Source: Peptoclostridium sp. | GTDB taxonomy: Bacteria > Bacillota > Clostridia > Peptostreptococcales > Peptostreptococcaceae | Direction: 5' to 3' | Length of the DNA stretch: 64,000 bases | NCBI RefSeq assembly: GCF_009881055.1 | Contig: NZ_WXFG01000016.1 | Span: forward strand, 1-64,000 | In this document: in pieces, positions 17,681 to 26,339 of the stretch | Position numbering within the stretch: position 1 is the stretch's first letter | Layout of the letters: each line of letters begins with the position of its first letter | Notes under the pieces: generated by a model | What the model saw: the letters and a program-made list of their open reading frames with translations, nothing else | Told to the model about the DNA's origin: nothing | The model's database searches: none | Made by a program: the position numbers and the translations under genes

Positions 17681-19237
17681 ATGAACACAACAAAACTCGC
17701 AGCCTGCATTGACATAGGTTCTAACAGGATGAGAATGGTTATTGGGCAAAGCGACAAGAATGGAAAAATTAAAATAATTGAAGAACTCAGGCAGGACACT
17801 GGAATAGGAAGGGATACATTCACCTTTGGAAGGATAAGTCCAGAAACACTACGAGATGTGTGCAGCTCGCTGGATAATTTCTCGAAGAAGCTGGCCGAGT
17901 ATGGCATAGAAAACTGCAAGGCTGTAGCCACAAGCGGCATACGGGAGGCCGATAACAGTCTATTTGTAGTTGACCAAATAAAAGCTAAAACTGGTTTTGA
18001 CATAGATATAATTAACAATGCTGAAGAGAGGTTTTTGACCTTCAGGGGCATAAGATATTATACGCCACAATCCGAAAGTCTCATGAAAAAATGCGTACTT
18101 GTAGTCAATATAGGTTCTGGAGGTCTTGAAATATCAACATTTTCGGGGGGCAGGCTCAAATTCACGCACTACCTAAAGTCGGGTACGCTGCGCATCAGGG
18201 AACTGCTTGCAGACGTTGAAAATATGACCCTCAATTTTCCGGGCATAATGGAGGAGTATGTAGACGAGACATTGAGGGGCGTTAAAAATGAGATAAAGCA
18301 TCTCGAGATAGAGGAATATATAGCGCTGGGAAGCGGTATAAGGAGCATTTCAAACCTATGTGCTACTCAAAAGAGCGGCGAAAGAAACGAGACTATACAC
18401 AGGGAAGAGGTATTCAGGCTCTACTCCGAGGTGTTTTCGAAGACAACATCACAAATATCAAAGGCATACAAGCTTGACTACAAGGATGCAGAGATAATGC
18501 TGCCCTCGATTATGATATTCAAGAAGATGCTGGAGATGACCAAAGCCAAGGTGATGAATGCTCCCTGGGTGTCACTCAGGCATGGACTCCTGGTTGATAT
18601 TATGGAAAAATCACTTGGAACTGATTCTGCCGGCGGTTTTGCCGAAGACGTGCTCAGCTCAGTCAGATACATAGCTGACAGGTTCGGCGTGGAAAGAAAA
18701 CACTCGGAATATGTTGAAAGGATGGCCGTGAGCATATTCAACCATACCAAAAAATTGCACAGGCTAAAAAAGGAACACAGGTTATACCTGCAAGTCGCCG
18801 CAATGCTTCATGATGTGGGCAAGGCGATATCGCACGAAGACCACAGCTCATTTTCATATGACATCATAAAGGCGCAAAACATTATAGGCTTCTCAAATCG
18901 TGAAACAGAAATAATAGCAAACGTGGCGCTCAGCCACGGAGATGAAGACGATTGCATAAGACAGGGGCGCATAGCCAATCTCGGGTTCGAGGATCAAATA
19001 GTAGTAGCCAAGCTGGCGGCAATACTTAAAATGGCAGATGCGCTTGACAAATCTCACTTGCAGAAAATAGAAGAAATAAAAATAGCATTCAAAAACGAAA
19101 CTGTAATTTTCAAGATTAAATCAAAAAGAGATATATTCCTTGAAAAATGGATGCTGGCCAGAAAATGCAGTCTTTTCGAAGAAGTTATGGGGACAAAGGT
19201 CATGATTAAGACAAGAGGTGATTCTTTTGAGGAGTAG
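17681..19237 (+). CDS. Diverged Ppx/GppA-family protein with HD domain
   Basis: A 518-residue paralogue of the neighbouring exopolyphosphatase. The first phosphate motif ACIDIGSNRMRMV is kept (8-20) and NAEER retains a Glu at the catalytic position, but the second motif DLGGGSTE is replaced by NIGSGGLE (143-150), losing the Asp and the Gly-Gly-Ser-Thr pattern. The C-terminal HD domain has MLHDVGKAISHEDH, with better-preserved metal-binding residues than ppx1. It may be a phosphatase with altered specificity or a nucleotide/polyphosphate sensor. It overlaps ppk, so the two are translated together. Confidence 0.8.
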   Translation: MNTTKLAACIDIGSNRMRMVIGQSDKNGKIKIIEELRQDTGIGRDTFTFGRISPETLRDVCSSLDNFSKKLAEYGIENCKAVATSGIREADNSLFVVDQIKAKTGFDIDIINNAEERFLTFRGIRYYTPQSESLMKKCVLVVNIGSGGLEISTFSGGRLKFTHYLKSGTLRIRELLADVENMTLNFPGIMEEYVDETLRGVKNEIKHLEIEEYIALGSGIRSISNLCATQKSGERNETIHREEVFRLYSEVFSKTTSQISKAYKLDYKDAEIMLPSIMIFKKMLEMTKAKVMNAPWVSLRHGLLVDIMEKSLGTDSAGGFAEDVLSSVRYIADRFGVERKHSEYVERMAVSIFNHTKKLHRLKKEHRLYLQVAAMLHDVGKAISHEDHSSFSYDIIKAQNIIGFSNRETEIIANVALSHGDEDDCIRQGRIANLGFEDQIVVAKLAAILKMADALDKSHLQKIEEIKIAFKNETVIFKIKSKRDIFLEKWMLARKCSLFEEVMGTKVMIKTRGDSFEE

Positions 19238-21326
19238 CACTTATGAAAACTACATAAACAGGGAACTGGGTTGGCTGGAATTCAACAGGAGGGTGCTTCA
19301 GGAGGCGCAGGACAGGAACAATCCTTTGGCAGAAAGGATAAAATTTCTGGCTATAACCAGCTCAAATCTGGACGAGTTCTTCATGGTAAGAGTGGCATCA
19401 CTTTGGGATCAGGTGAATGCAGGCTTTAAAATGCCGGACATTGCAGGCATGACCCCAGCAGAGCAGATAAAGGCGATAAGTGAACGTGTCAAAAAGCAGC
19501 TCTACTCCGAATACAACTGCTTGGGCAGATCGCTAATCCCGACGTTGAGGAGAAAAGGTGTCGATTTTTTCGATTACGGCGAGCTTGACGATAACCAAAG
19601 AAGCTTTATTGACGCTTACTACAGAGAAAATGTATATCCAGTCCTGACGCCCATGGTTGTAGACCAGAGCAGGCCATTTCCGACACTCCTCAATAAGAGT
19701 CTCAACATAGGCATAATTCTGGCGGATGAAAAGGGAGGCAGCATATTTGGCACTGTCCAGGTTCCATCAGTACTGCCAAGATATGTAGAGCTGACAAGTG
19801 GCAGCGGGAAGTGCTACATACTGCTGGAGGAGATAATAAAGCACCATATGGGATTTTTATTCGAAGGGCATGAAATACTCCACATGGGCTGCTACAGGAT
19901 AACAAGAAACGGCGACCTCAGCGTAGACGAGGAAGGTGCAGAAGATTTGCTTGAGGCCATAGAGGAGTCTCTCAAGCAGAGAAAATGGGGCAATGTTGTA
20001 AGGCTGGAATACGAAAAGGGACTTGACGCTGAGCTCCTTGACATTCTTGTTTCAGAAATGGAGGTGCCAAAGGAAGGGATATTCGAAGTTGGCGGCCCCA
20101 TAGACCTGACATTCCTTATGAAATTTGCAGGAGAGCTAGGCGAGCCTGAATTCAAGTATCCTGACTATAAGCCCCAGAGGCTTGAGATATTCTCTGAATA
20201 CGATGACATTTTTGATGTCATATCCGAAAACGACATCATACTGCATCATCCGTACGACTCTTTCGAACATGTAGTAAAGCTTGTAGAGAAGGCGGCAGAT
20301 GATCCAAGCGTACTTGCCATAAAGCAGACGCTCTACAGAGTAAGCGGCAACTCGCCAATAGTGAGTGCGCTTTCAAGGGCGGCTGAGAACGGCAAGCAGG
20401 TCACGGTCATACTTGAAATAAAAGCCAGATTTGATGAGGAGAACAACATAAAATGGGGCAAGCAGCTTGAGCAGGCTGGCTGCCATGTCATATACGGCCT
20501 TGTCGGGCTCAAGACTCACTGTAAGATACTCCTCATTGTGAGAAGGGAAGAAGATGGCATAAAAAGATACGTGCACATGGGCACCGGCAATTACAATGAT
20601 GTTACAGCCAGACTATATACGGATATAGGATTTTTTACATCGAATCCTTTTTTTGGAGAAGATGCATCTACGCTTTTCAACATGCTCTCAGGCAGTTCGA
20701 AAAACCACGATTTCTACAAGGTTGAAATATCACCAGGACTTGACCAGACGTTCATAAGATACATAAGGGGCGAAACCAAAAATGCCAGGGCGGGTGAGAA
20801 GGCGCGTATAATCGCCAAGATGAACTCGCTTGTTGACAAGAGCATAATAGATGCTCTCTACGAAGCCTCCTGCGCCGGTGTAAAGATAGATCTCATAATC
20901 AGAGGTGTTTGCTGCTTGAGGCCTGGAGTAAAGAACTTAAGTGAGAACATAAGGGTGATAAGCATAGTCGGCAGATTTTTGGAGCACAGCAGGATATTCT
21001 ATTTCCACAACTGCGGAAACGAGCTTATATTCCTATCAAGCGCCGACTGGATGCCAAGAAACCTGACCAGGAGGGTCGAGCTGCTGTTTCCAATTGAGGG
21101 CAGGGAGAACAAGCATAAAATAAAAAGGATACTTGACATATCGCTAAATGACACAATGAAGGCAAGGGTTATGAGAAATGACGGCACATACAAGAAAATA
21201 GACAGACGGGGCAAGGAAGCCCTTAACAGCCAGGAAAAGTTTTGCAGTATTGCTATGGAGGAAAATAAAGCCGAAGCGGCCTTTAGTGTCGAGCTGGGAT
21301 TCAGGCCAATCCTAAAAAGAGACTAA
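19227..21326 (+). CDS. ppk1: Polyphosphate kinase 1
   Basis: A 699-residue enzyme of four domains that reversibly makes polyphosphate from ATP. The N-terminal INRELGWLEFNRRVL is diagnostic. The catalytic domains contain IKQTLYRVSG, the phosphorylated His motif GLKTHCKI, and YVHMGTGNYND; a second HxK-type region contains FYFHNCGN. GTG 19218 lies inside the GAGGTG ribosome site, so TTG 19227, six bases after it, is chosen (MRSSTYENYINRELGW). The start overlaps the diverged ppx by 11 bases. No terminator follows clearly. Confidence 0.95.
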   Translation: MRSSTYENYINRELGWLEFNRRVLQEAQDRNNPLAERIKFLAITSSNLDEFFMVRVASLWDQVNAGFKMPDIAGMTPAEQIKAISERVKKQLYSEYNCLGRSLIPTLRRKGVDFFDYGELDDNQRSFIDAYYRENVYPVLTPMVVDQSRPFPTLLNKSLNIGIILADEKGGSIFGTVQVPSVLPRYVELTSGSGKCYILLEEIIKHHMGFLFEGHEILHMGCYRITRNGDLSVDEEGAEDLLEAIEESLKQRKWGNVVRLEYEKGLDAELLDILVSEMEVPKEGIFEVGGPIDLTFLMKFAGELGEPEFKYPDYKPQRLEIFSEYDDIFDVISENDIILHHPYDSFEHVVKLVEKAADDPSVLAIKQTLYRVSGNSPIVSALSRAAENGKQVTVILEIKARFDEENNIKWGKQLEQAGCHVIYGLVGLKTHCKILLIVRREEDGIKRYVHMGTGNYNDVTARLYTDIGFFTSNPFFGEDASTLFNMLSGSSKNHDFYKVEISPGLDQTFIRYIRGETKNARAGEKARIIAKMNSLVDKSIIDALYEASCAGVKIDLIIRGVCCLRPGVKNLSENIRVISIVGRFLEHSRIFYFHNCGNELIFLSSADWMPRNLTRRVELLFPIEGRENKHKIKRILDISLNDTMKARVMRNDGTYKKIDRRGKEALNSQEKFCSIAMEENKAEAAFSVELGFRPILKRD

Positions 21327-21356
21327 TAGCTGCTTAAACAAGCTTATTTGAAAATA

Positions 21357-21385
21357 TTGCCTACAATGCGGTTTAGTGCTATAAT
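21357..21385 (+). promoter_or_regulatory. SigA promoter of yerC
   Basis: TTGCCT (21357-21362) and TATAAT (21380-21385) are separated by 17 bases. Transcription should start near 21392. Confidence 0.7.
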
Positions 21386-21395
21386 TAGTTAAAGT

Positions 21396-21407
21396 AAAAT
21401 CGATTTT
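21396..21407. promoter_or_regulatory. Palindrome in the yerC leader
   Basis: AAAATCGATTTT is a perfect 12-base palindrome just after the expected yerC start site. It shares the core ATCGAT/CGATTT with the larger dyad before hisZ, so it may be a weaker site for the same regulator. This is inference from position and partial similarity. Confidence 0.35.
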
Positions 21408-21449
21408 GCAGGCAAGCATTACCAATGTGTAGTTAAGGGAGGAGTGCAA

Positions 21450-21782
21450 GTGTCATATAACAGCAATATCAAAAATAAGGATATAGACGAATTCTTCAAA
21501 GCAGTGTTGGAGCTCAAGACAGAGGAAGAATGCTATATGTTTTTCGAGGATATATGCACTATAAAGGAAATTCAATCGATTTCTCAAAGACTCCAGGTTG
21601 CAAAGCTGCTTAAGTTGAACAAGACATACAGCGAGATTGAAGAGGAAACGGGAGCCAGCACCGCCACTATTAGCAGGATAAGCAAGTGTCTCTTCTATGG
21701 TGCGGGCGGATATAGACTGATATTGGACAGGCTCGGATATCTTGATACAGAGAAAAAGGAAAAAAAAGAAAAAAAAGAATAA
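21450..21782 (+). CDS. yerC: TrpR-family regulator YerC (probable histidine repressor HisR)
   Basis: A 110-residue all-helical DNA-binding protein of the TrpR superfamily (YerC/YecD). The helix-turn-helix spans about 55-85 (KTYSEIEEETGASTATISRI). It lies directly before the his operon; comparative genomics has linked this family to histidine-operon control in Firmicutes. GTG 21444 overlaps the GGGAGGAG site, so GTG 21450 is chosen. The C terminus is a low-complexity Lys/Glu repeat read from two A8 tracts, followed at once by a terminator. Confidence 0.85.
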   Translation: MSYNSNIKNKDIDEFFKAVLELKTEEECYMFFEDICTIKEIQSISQRLQVAKLLKLNKTYSEIEEETGASTATISRISKCLFYGAGGYRLILDRLGYLDTEKKEKKEKKE

Positions 21783-21802
21783 AAGGCCTATGGCCTTTTT
21801 TT
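21781..21802 (+). terminator. Intrinsic terminator after yerC
   Basis: AAAAGGCC (21781-21788) pairs with GGCCTTTT (21792-21799) around TAT; seven Ts follow. It overlaps the yerC stop codon and separates yerC from the his operon. Confidence 0.88.
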
Positions 21803-21823
21803 GTTTATTTTTGCATTTGGATA

Positions 21824-21852
21824 TTTACAATAGGGAAAAGACGTAGTAAAAT
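21824..21852 (+). promoter_or_regulatory. SigA promoter of the his operon
   Basis: TTTACA (21824-21829) and TAAAAT (21847-21852) are 17 bases apart. The start site would be near 21859, five bases before a large inverted repeat. Confidence 0.65.
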
Positions 21853-21863
21853 TTATGATGTAG

Positions 21864-21891
21864 CGATTTAACGTGGTAAAGCGTTAAATCG
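21864..21891. promoter_or_regulatory. Large inverted repeat upstream of hisZ, candidate HisR operator
   Basis: CGATTTAACG (21864-21873) and CGTTAAATCG (21882-21891) are perfect 10-base inverted repeats with an eight-base spacer. The element covers about +5 to +33 relative to the predicted start and ends 22 bases before hisZ. No T tract follows, so it is not a terminator; operator by a TrpR-type dimer is the best reading. A leader-RNA hairpin is the alternative. Confidence 0.6.
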
Positions 21892-21913
21892 ATAAAGCAA
21901 ACGGGGGTAGGTC

Positions 21914-23191
21914 ATGGTAAATATATTCTACAAGGTCCCACAGGGGGCAAAAGACGAATTTTACGAGTTTTTCCAGACTAAAGAGAGCATAGTGAGAAAC
22001 TTCAAAAAAATATTCAGAAGCTATGCATACAAGCAAATTTCCACACCTGTCTTCGAATATTACGATTTCTTTGTCCAAAGTCCAGGCACAATAAAGAAAG
22101 ATGAGCTTTTCAAGCTTATAGATACAAAAGGGGACGTGCTTGTTCTAAGGCCGGATTTGACCATACCGATAGCGCGAATGGCTGTAAACAACAGGAAACG
22201 CTTCAAGGACTACCTGAAGTTATTTTATGTATCTAAGGTTTTCAGGATAGACACAAAGGATGCCGAAGGAAAGAGGGAGTTTACCCAGGCGGGAGTGGAG
22301 TATTTCGGCAACCAAAATCCGGATGCAGATGCTGAGGTAATAAATATCGCTATAAAGACGCTGATTTCATGCGGCATTGAGAAATTTCAGATTGACATAG
22401 GACAATCAAGCTTTTTCAAGGGTTTGATGGATGAAGTGAATATTCCGGCGGCAGACAAGGAAAGACTGAAAAATATAATAGAGAACAAGAATTTTGTCGA
22501 GCTTGAAAAATTTCTTTTATTCAATGATATTGAAGACAGAGTAAAAGAGGTAATAATAAAGATACCGGAGCTCTATGGAAATACAGAGCAGGTTATAAGG
22601 GAAGCCAAGTCCATATGCCTAAACAGTGAGATGGAGAACGCCATAGAAAACCTGGAGCATGTTTACCACATACTCCTCGACTATGGATATGAAGACTACA
22701 TATCCATAGACCTTGGCCTTATTAATCACCTGGATTACTATACGGGAGTCATATTCAAAGGCTACATGTCAAACTACGGCAAGATAATTCTAAGCGGGGG
22801 AAGGTACGACAAGCTCACGGAAAGCTATGGGCATTACATTCCCGCTACAGGCTTTGGAATGGATGTCGACGAGCTTATAACCGGGCTTAAAAAGCTGGGG
22901 CTTGACAGAAGCGAAGCTGCGAACACGGACTATCTGCTTGTATATTCGGACAAGAACAGAAAAAGAATCATCAAGGTGTCAGACTTCCTGAGAGAGCGTG
23001 AAATGGTAATTGAGACTGACTTTTTAAAAGGCTCGGGCTACCATATGGACTATGCTCGTGAAACAGGAATAGGCAAGGTAGTAATCTGCGAAGGCGAGAG
23101 CGCTACCATAATCGACATGGCAACTCAGGAAACAAAGGAGCTAAGTGTCGAAGAGTTTGAAAAAATTGTATACAACTTTGAAATAGAATAG
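21914..23191 (+). CDS. hisZ: ATP phosphoribosyltransferase regulatory subunit HisZ
   Basis: A 425-residue histidyl-tRNA-synthetase-like protein that has no aminoacylation role but activates the short-form HisG and confers histidine feedback. The class II core is visible: motif 2 region VFRIDTKDAEGKREFTQAG, and the histidine-binding segments LDYYTGVIFKGY and SGGRYDKL. The pairing with short HisG next door supports HisZ over HisS. It opens the his operon behind a regulated promoter. Confidence 0.92.
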   Translation: MVNIFYKVPQGAKDEFYEFFQTKESIVRNFKKIFRSYAYKQISTPVFEYYDFFVQSPGTIKKDELFKLIDTKGDVLVLRPDLTIPIARMAVNNRKRFKDYLKLFYVSKVFRIDTKDAEGKREFTQAGVEYFGNQNPDADAEVINIAIKTLISCGIEKFQIDIGQSSFFKGLMDEVNIPAADKERLKNIIENKNFVELEKFLLFNDIEDRVKEVIIKIPELYGNTEQVIREAKSICLNSEMENAIENLEHVYHILLDYGYEDYISIDLGLINHLDYYTGVIFKGYMSNYGKIILSGGRYDKLTESYGHYIPATGFGMDVDELITGLKKLGLDRSEAANTDYLLVYSDKNRKRIIKVSDFLREREMVIETDFLKGSGYHMDYARETGIGKVVICEGESATIIDMATQETKELSVEEFEKIVYNFEIE

Positions 23192-23201
23192 GAGAGCATT
23201 C

Positions 23202-23840
23202 ATGGAATATATTAACGTTGCCCTTGGAAAGGGAAGGCTTGCTGAAAAGGGGTACGAAATTTTCAAAAAAATCGGATATGACTGCAGCGATTTTGAGAAA
23301 AAATCAAGAAAACTGGTTTTTGAGAATAGTGAAAAGGGCATAAGATTCATACTAGTAAAGGCCCAGGACGTGCCGATATATGTCGAAAGAGGAGCGGCAG
23401 ATATAGGGATAGTGGGCAAGGATACAATAATGGAGGAGGAAAGAGACCTCTATGAGATACTAGATCTTGGCTTTGGCAAATGCAAGTTTTCTGTGGCGGC
23501 CCCTAACAGTTTTCAGCCAGAGAAAATGCAGGGCATGCTTAGGGTTGCAACAAAATATCCAAGAGTTGCCCAAGGCTACTTTATGAGCAAGGGCAGGCAG
23601 ATAGATGTGATAAAGCTCAATGGATCTGTAGAGCTCGCACCGCTGGTGGGTCTTTCTGATGTGATTGTCGATATAGTTGAAACGGGCGGCACCCTAAAAG
23701 AAAACGGCCTTGAGGTAATAGAAGACATGTACAATGTAAGCGCAAGAGTCGTGGTAAACAAGGTGAGTTTCAAGACTAAAAACTTAAAGATAAAGGCGAT
23801 AATTGAAGGCATCAAGGAAATTATAAAAGAGGAGGCTTAA
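23202..23840 (+). CDS. hisG: ATP phosphoribosyltransferase, short form
   Basis: A 212-residue catalytic subunit for the first histidine step, joining ATP and PRPP. It is the short form that lacks the C-terminal regulatory domain and needs HisZ. ALGKGRL at 6-12 and the phosphate-binding VDIVETGGTLKENGL near 162-176 are typical. It starts ten bases after hisZ with a GGAGAG site. Confidence 0.95.
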   Translation: MEYINVALGKGRLAEKGYEIFKKIGYDCSDFEKKSRKLVFENSEKGIRFILVKAQDVPIYVERGAADIGIVGKDTIMEEERDLYEILDLGFGKCKFSVAAPNSFQPEKMQGMLRVATKYPRVAQGYFMSKGRQIDVIKLNGSVELAPLVGLSDVIVDIVETGGTLKENGLEVIEDMYNVSARVVVNKVSFKTKNLKIKAIIEGIKEIIKEEA

Positions 23841-23841
23841 C

Positions 23842-25131
23842 GTGATAAATATAATTGATTTGAGCAGGGAAGCTTCGAAATACGATGTGCTTAAGGGGAT
23901 AATCGAAAGAGGCGACAAAGAGTCAAAAAGCATTACTGAAGCAGTTGAGAGGATAATAGCAGATGTTGCAAGCCACGGCGACAGGGCCGTCAGAAGCTAC
24001 ACTCTCAAATTTGACGGAGTGGGACTTGAAAATTTCGAAGTGAAAAGAGATGAAATAGAGCAGGCCTACAATACATGTGACAAGGAATTCATATCTGCCA
24101 TGGAGAATGCCAAGGAGAGGATTTGGGACTATCACAGGAGGCAACTGAAGGAATCGTGGATTACGAACAATCAAAAGGGCATAATGCTGGGACAGCTCTA
24201 CAATCCTCTTGAAAGAGTGGGCATATATGTTCCGGGAGGAACAGCGGCATACCCATCCTCGGTGCTAATGAACGCGATACCGGCAAAGGTGGCCGGTGTA
24301 AAAGAGATCATAATGGTGACGCCGCCGACATCGCAAGGCGGCATAAACAAGAACATACTTGCTGCAGCCAAAATCGCAGGCGTCGACAAGGTATACAGCA
24401 TAGGCGGGGCTCAGGCCGTCGCGGCGCTAGCATATGGAACTGAGACGATAGGCAAGGTAGACAAGATAGTGGGCCCGGGGAACATATATGTCGCAGCTGC
24501 AAAGCGCATGGTGTTTGGAAGGGTAGACATAGATATGATAGCAGGTCCCAGCGAAGTGCTCATAATAGCAGACGAGACTGCAAACCCAAGATATGTGGCG
24601 GCAGACATGCTTTCTCAGGCGGAGCACGACACTCTGGCATCCTCGATACTTTTAACCACTTCAAGAGATGTGGCGCAGGCAACCCTCAAGGAGATTGAAA
24701 TACAGCTTGAAGGACTCAGCAGAAAAGACATAACTGAAAAAGCGCTAAGAAGCTATGCGGCAATACTTGTAGTAGACAGCATAGATGAAGCCATTGAATT
24801 TGCTAACGGAATAGCACCAGAGCACCTTGAGCTTGTTGTAAGCGAGCCTTTCTCTGTGTTGGGCTCAATCAAAAATGCAGGGGCCATATTCGTTGGCGAG
24901 TATTCCCCAGAGCCCCTGGGCGATTATTATGCGGGTCCAAACCACACGCTTCCTACGGGAGGGACAGCCAGATTCTTCTCGCCGCTTGGAGTTGACGACT
25001 TTGTCAAGAAATCAAGCCTTATATATTACGATAGGGCTTCATTGGAAAAATCAAAGGATGACATAATAAAGATTGCCATGGAAGAAGGGCTGGATGCACA
25101 CGCCAATTCCATAAAGGTGAGATTCGAGTAG
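23842..25131 (+). CDS. hisD: Histidinol dehydrogenase
   Basis: A 429-residue zinc enzyme oxidising histidinol to histidine in two NAD+ steps. The signature GPGNIYVAAAK and DMIAGPSE are present, with the catalytic APEHLEL (Glu-His pair) and zinc-site segment GPNHTLPTGGTARF near the C terminus. GTG 23842 starts one base after the hisG stop, so translation is coupled. Confidence 0.96.
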   Translation: MINIIDLSREASKYDVLKGIIERGDKESKSITEAVERIIADVASHGDRAVRSYTLKFDGVGLENFEVKRDEIEQAYNTCDKEFISAMENAKERIWDYHRRQLKESWITNNQKGIMLGQLYNPLERVGIYVPGGTAAYPSSVLMNAIPAKVAGVKEIIMVTPPTSQGGINKNILAAAKIAGVDKVYSIGGAQAVAALAYGTETIGKVDKIVGPGNIYVAAAKRMVFGRVDIDMIAGPSEVLIIADETANPRYVAADMLSQAEHDTLASSILLTTSRDVAQATLKEIEIQLEGLSRKDITEKALRSYAAILVVDSIDEAIEFANGIAPEHLELVVSEPFSVLGSIKNAGAIFVGEYSPEPLGDYYAGPNHTLPTGGTARFFSPLGVDDFVKKSSLIYYDRASLEKSKDDIIKIAMEEGLDAHANSIKVRFE

Positions 25132-25148
25132 TGAAAGGGGGGGGAGGG

Positions 25149-25733
25149 TTGAGAAAAGCTGCAAAATCCAGAAATACTCTAGAAACGAAAATAGAAATCA
25201 GCCTGAACGTTGACGGCAGCGGCCAATCGAGCATTGACACGGGTGTAGGCTTTTTCAATCACATGATGACGCTGCTTGCAAAGCACGGGCTGTTTGACAT
25301 TGACATAATTGTAAAGGGAGACACGGATGTCGATGACCACCACACGGTTGAAGACATAGGAATAACGCTTGGACAGGCATTTGCAGAGGCGCTCGGCGAT
25401 AAAAAGGGAATAGTAAGATACGGCTATTCCTACGTTCCAATGGATGAGACGCTTGCAAGGACTGTTGTAGATCTTGGAGGAAGGCCGTACCTTTCTTTTG
25501 ACTACAAGTTTGAAAGGGACAAGGTGGGAAGTTTCGACACGGAGCTTGTAAAGGAGTTCCTGATAGGATTCTCAAACAGCCTTGCCTGCAATATACACGT
25601 AGACGTTATAAGGGGTGAAAACACCCATCACATAATTGAGGCGATATTCAAATCTCTTGCCAGAGCGATTGCACAGGCGGTTTCAAAGGATTCGAGAATA
25701 AGCGGCGTAATGTCCACAAAAGGGGTGATATAG
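25149..25733 (+). CDS. hisB: Imidazoleglycerol-phosphate dehydratase
   Basis: A 194-residue monofunctional dehydratase (no phosphatase domain). Manganese-binding repeats are clear: GVGFFNHM, DDHHTVEDIG and GENTHHIIEA. An upstream GTG (25131) overlaps the hisD stop and would add six residues encoded by a G8 tract; TTG 25149 is chosen because it gives MRKAAKSRNTLET, the usual N terminus, and makes the G-rich tract the ribosome site. Confidence 0.93.
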   Translation: MRKAAKSRNTLETKIEISLNVDGSGQSSIDTGVGFFNHMMTLLAKHGLFDIDIIVKGDTDVDDHHTVEDIGITLGQAFAEALGDKKGIVRYGYSYVPMDETLARTVVDLGGRPYLSFDYKFERDKVGSFDTELVKEFLIGFSNSLACNIHVDVIRGENTHHIIEAIFKSLARAIAQAVSKDSRISGVMSTKGVI

Positions 25734-26339
25734 TTGATAGCAATAGTAGATTATGGGGTGGGAAACCTCAACAGCATAGACAACGGTCTCAAGAGGCTGG
25801 GCTTTAGTTCTATTGTAACAGAAGACAAGGAGGAGATACTCTCCGCCAAAGGAATAATACTTCCTGGAGTAGGCGCCTTCAAGGATGCAATAGACAACCT
25901 GAAGAGCAAAGGTCTTGATGAGACCATTAGGGAAGCGGCGGAAAAAGGAATTCCAATACTTGGAATATGCCTGGGAATGCAGCTTCTCTATGAGAAGGGT
26001 TTTGAGGATGGAGAATGGGACGGTCTGGGCCTTCTAAAGGGAGATGTAGTAAAGTTTGAAATGAAGGATCTTAAAATACCTCATATGGGTTGGAACAGCC
26101 TCAAGATAAGGAAAAACGACCCTATCGTCAAGTATATAAGCGAAGGCGAGTTCGTATACTTCGTGCACTCATACTATGCAGCTCCCGGGGACGACCATGT
26201 GGTCTGTTCCTGCGAATATGGAGTCGATTTCCCGGCAATAGTTGCCAGGGGAAACATATATGGCATACAGTTCCATCCCGAAAAAAGCGGGAAGACAGGG
26301 CTTAAAATACTCAAAGCGTTTGGGGAGATGGTTCTATGA
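25734..26339 (+). CDS. hisH: Imidazole glycerol phosphate synthase, glutaminase subunit
   Basis: A 201-residue class I glutamine amidotransferase that supplies ammonia to HisF. The nucleophile elbow GICLGMQ holds the catalytic Cys near residue 81, and QFHPEKS holds the His-Glu pair near the C terminus. TTG 25734 directly follows the hisB stop. The end overlaps hisA by four bases (ATGA). Confidence 0.95.
   Translation: MIAIVDYGVGNLNSIDNGLKRLGFSSIVTEDKEEILSAKGIILPGVGAFKDAIDNLKSKGLDETIREAAEKGIPILGICLGMQLLYEKGFEDGEWDGLGLLKGDVVKFEMKDLKIPHMGWNSLKIRKNDPIVKYISEGEFVYFVHSYYAAPGDDHVVCSCEYGVDFPAIVARGNIYGIQFHPEKSGKTGLKILKAFGEMVL

Noticed and set aside
21803..21913. T-box or other riboswitch before the his operon
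   Set aside because: The leader is only about 55 bases, lacks a T-box core and has no terminator hairpin with a T tract; the repeat fits an operator better.
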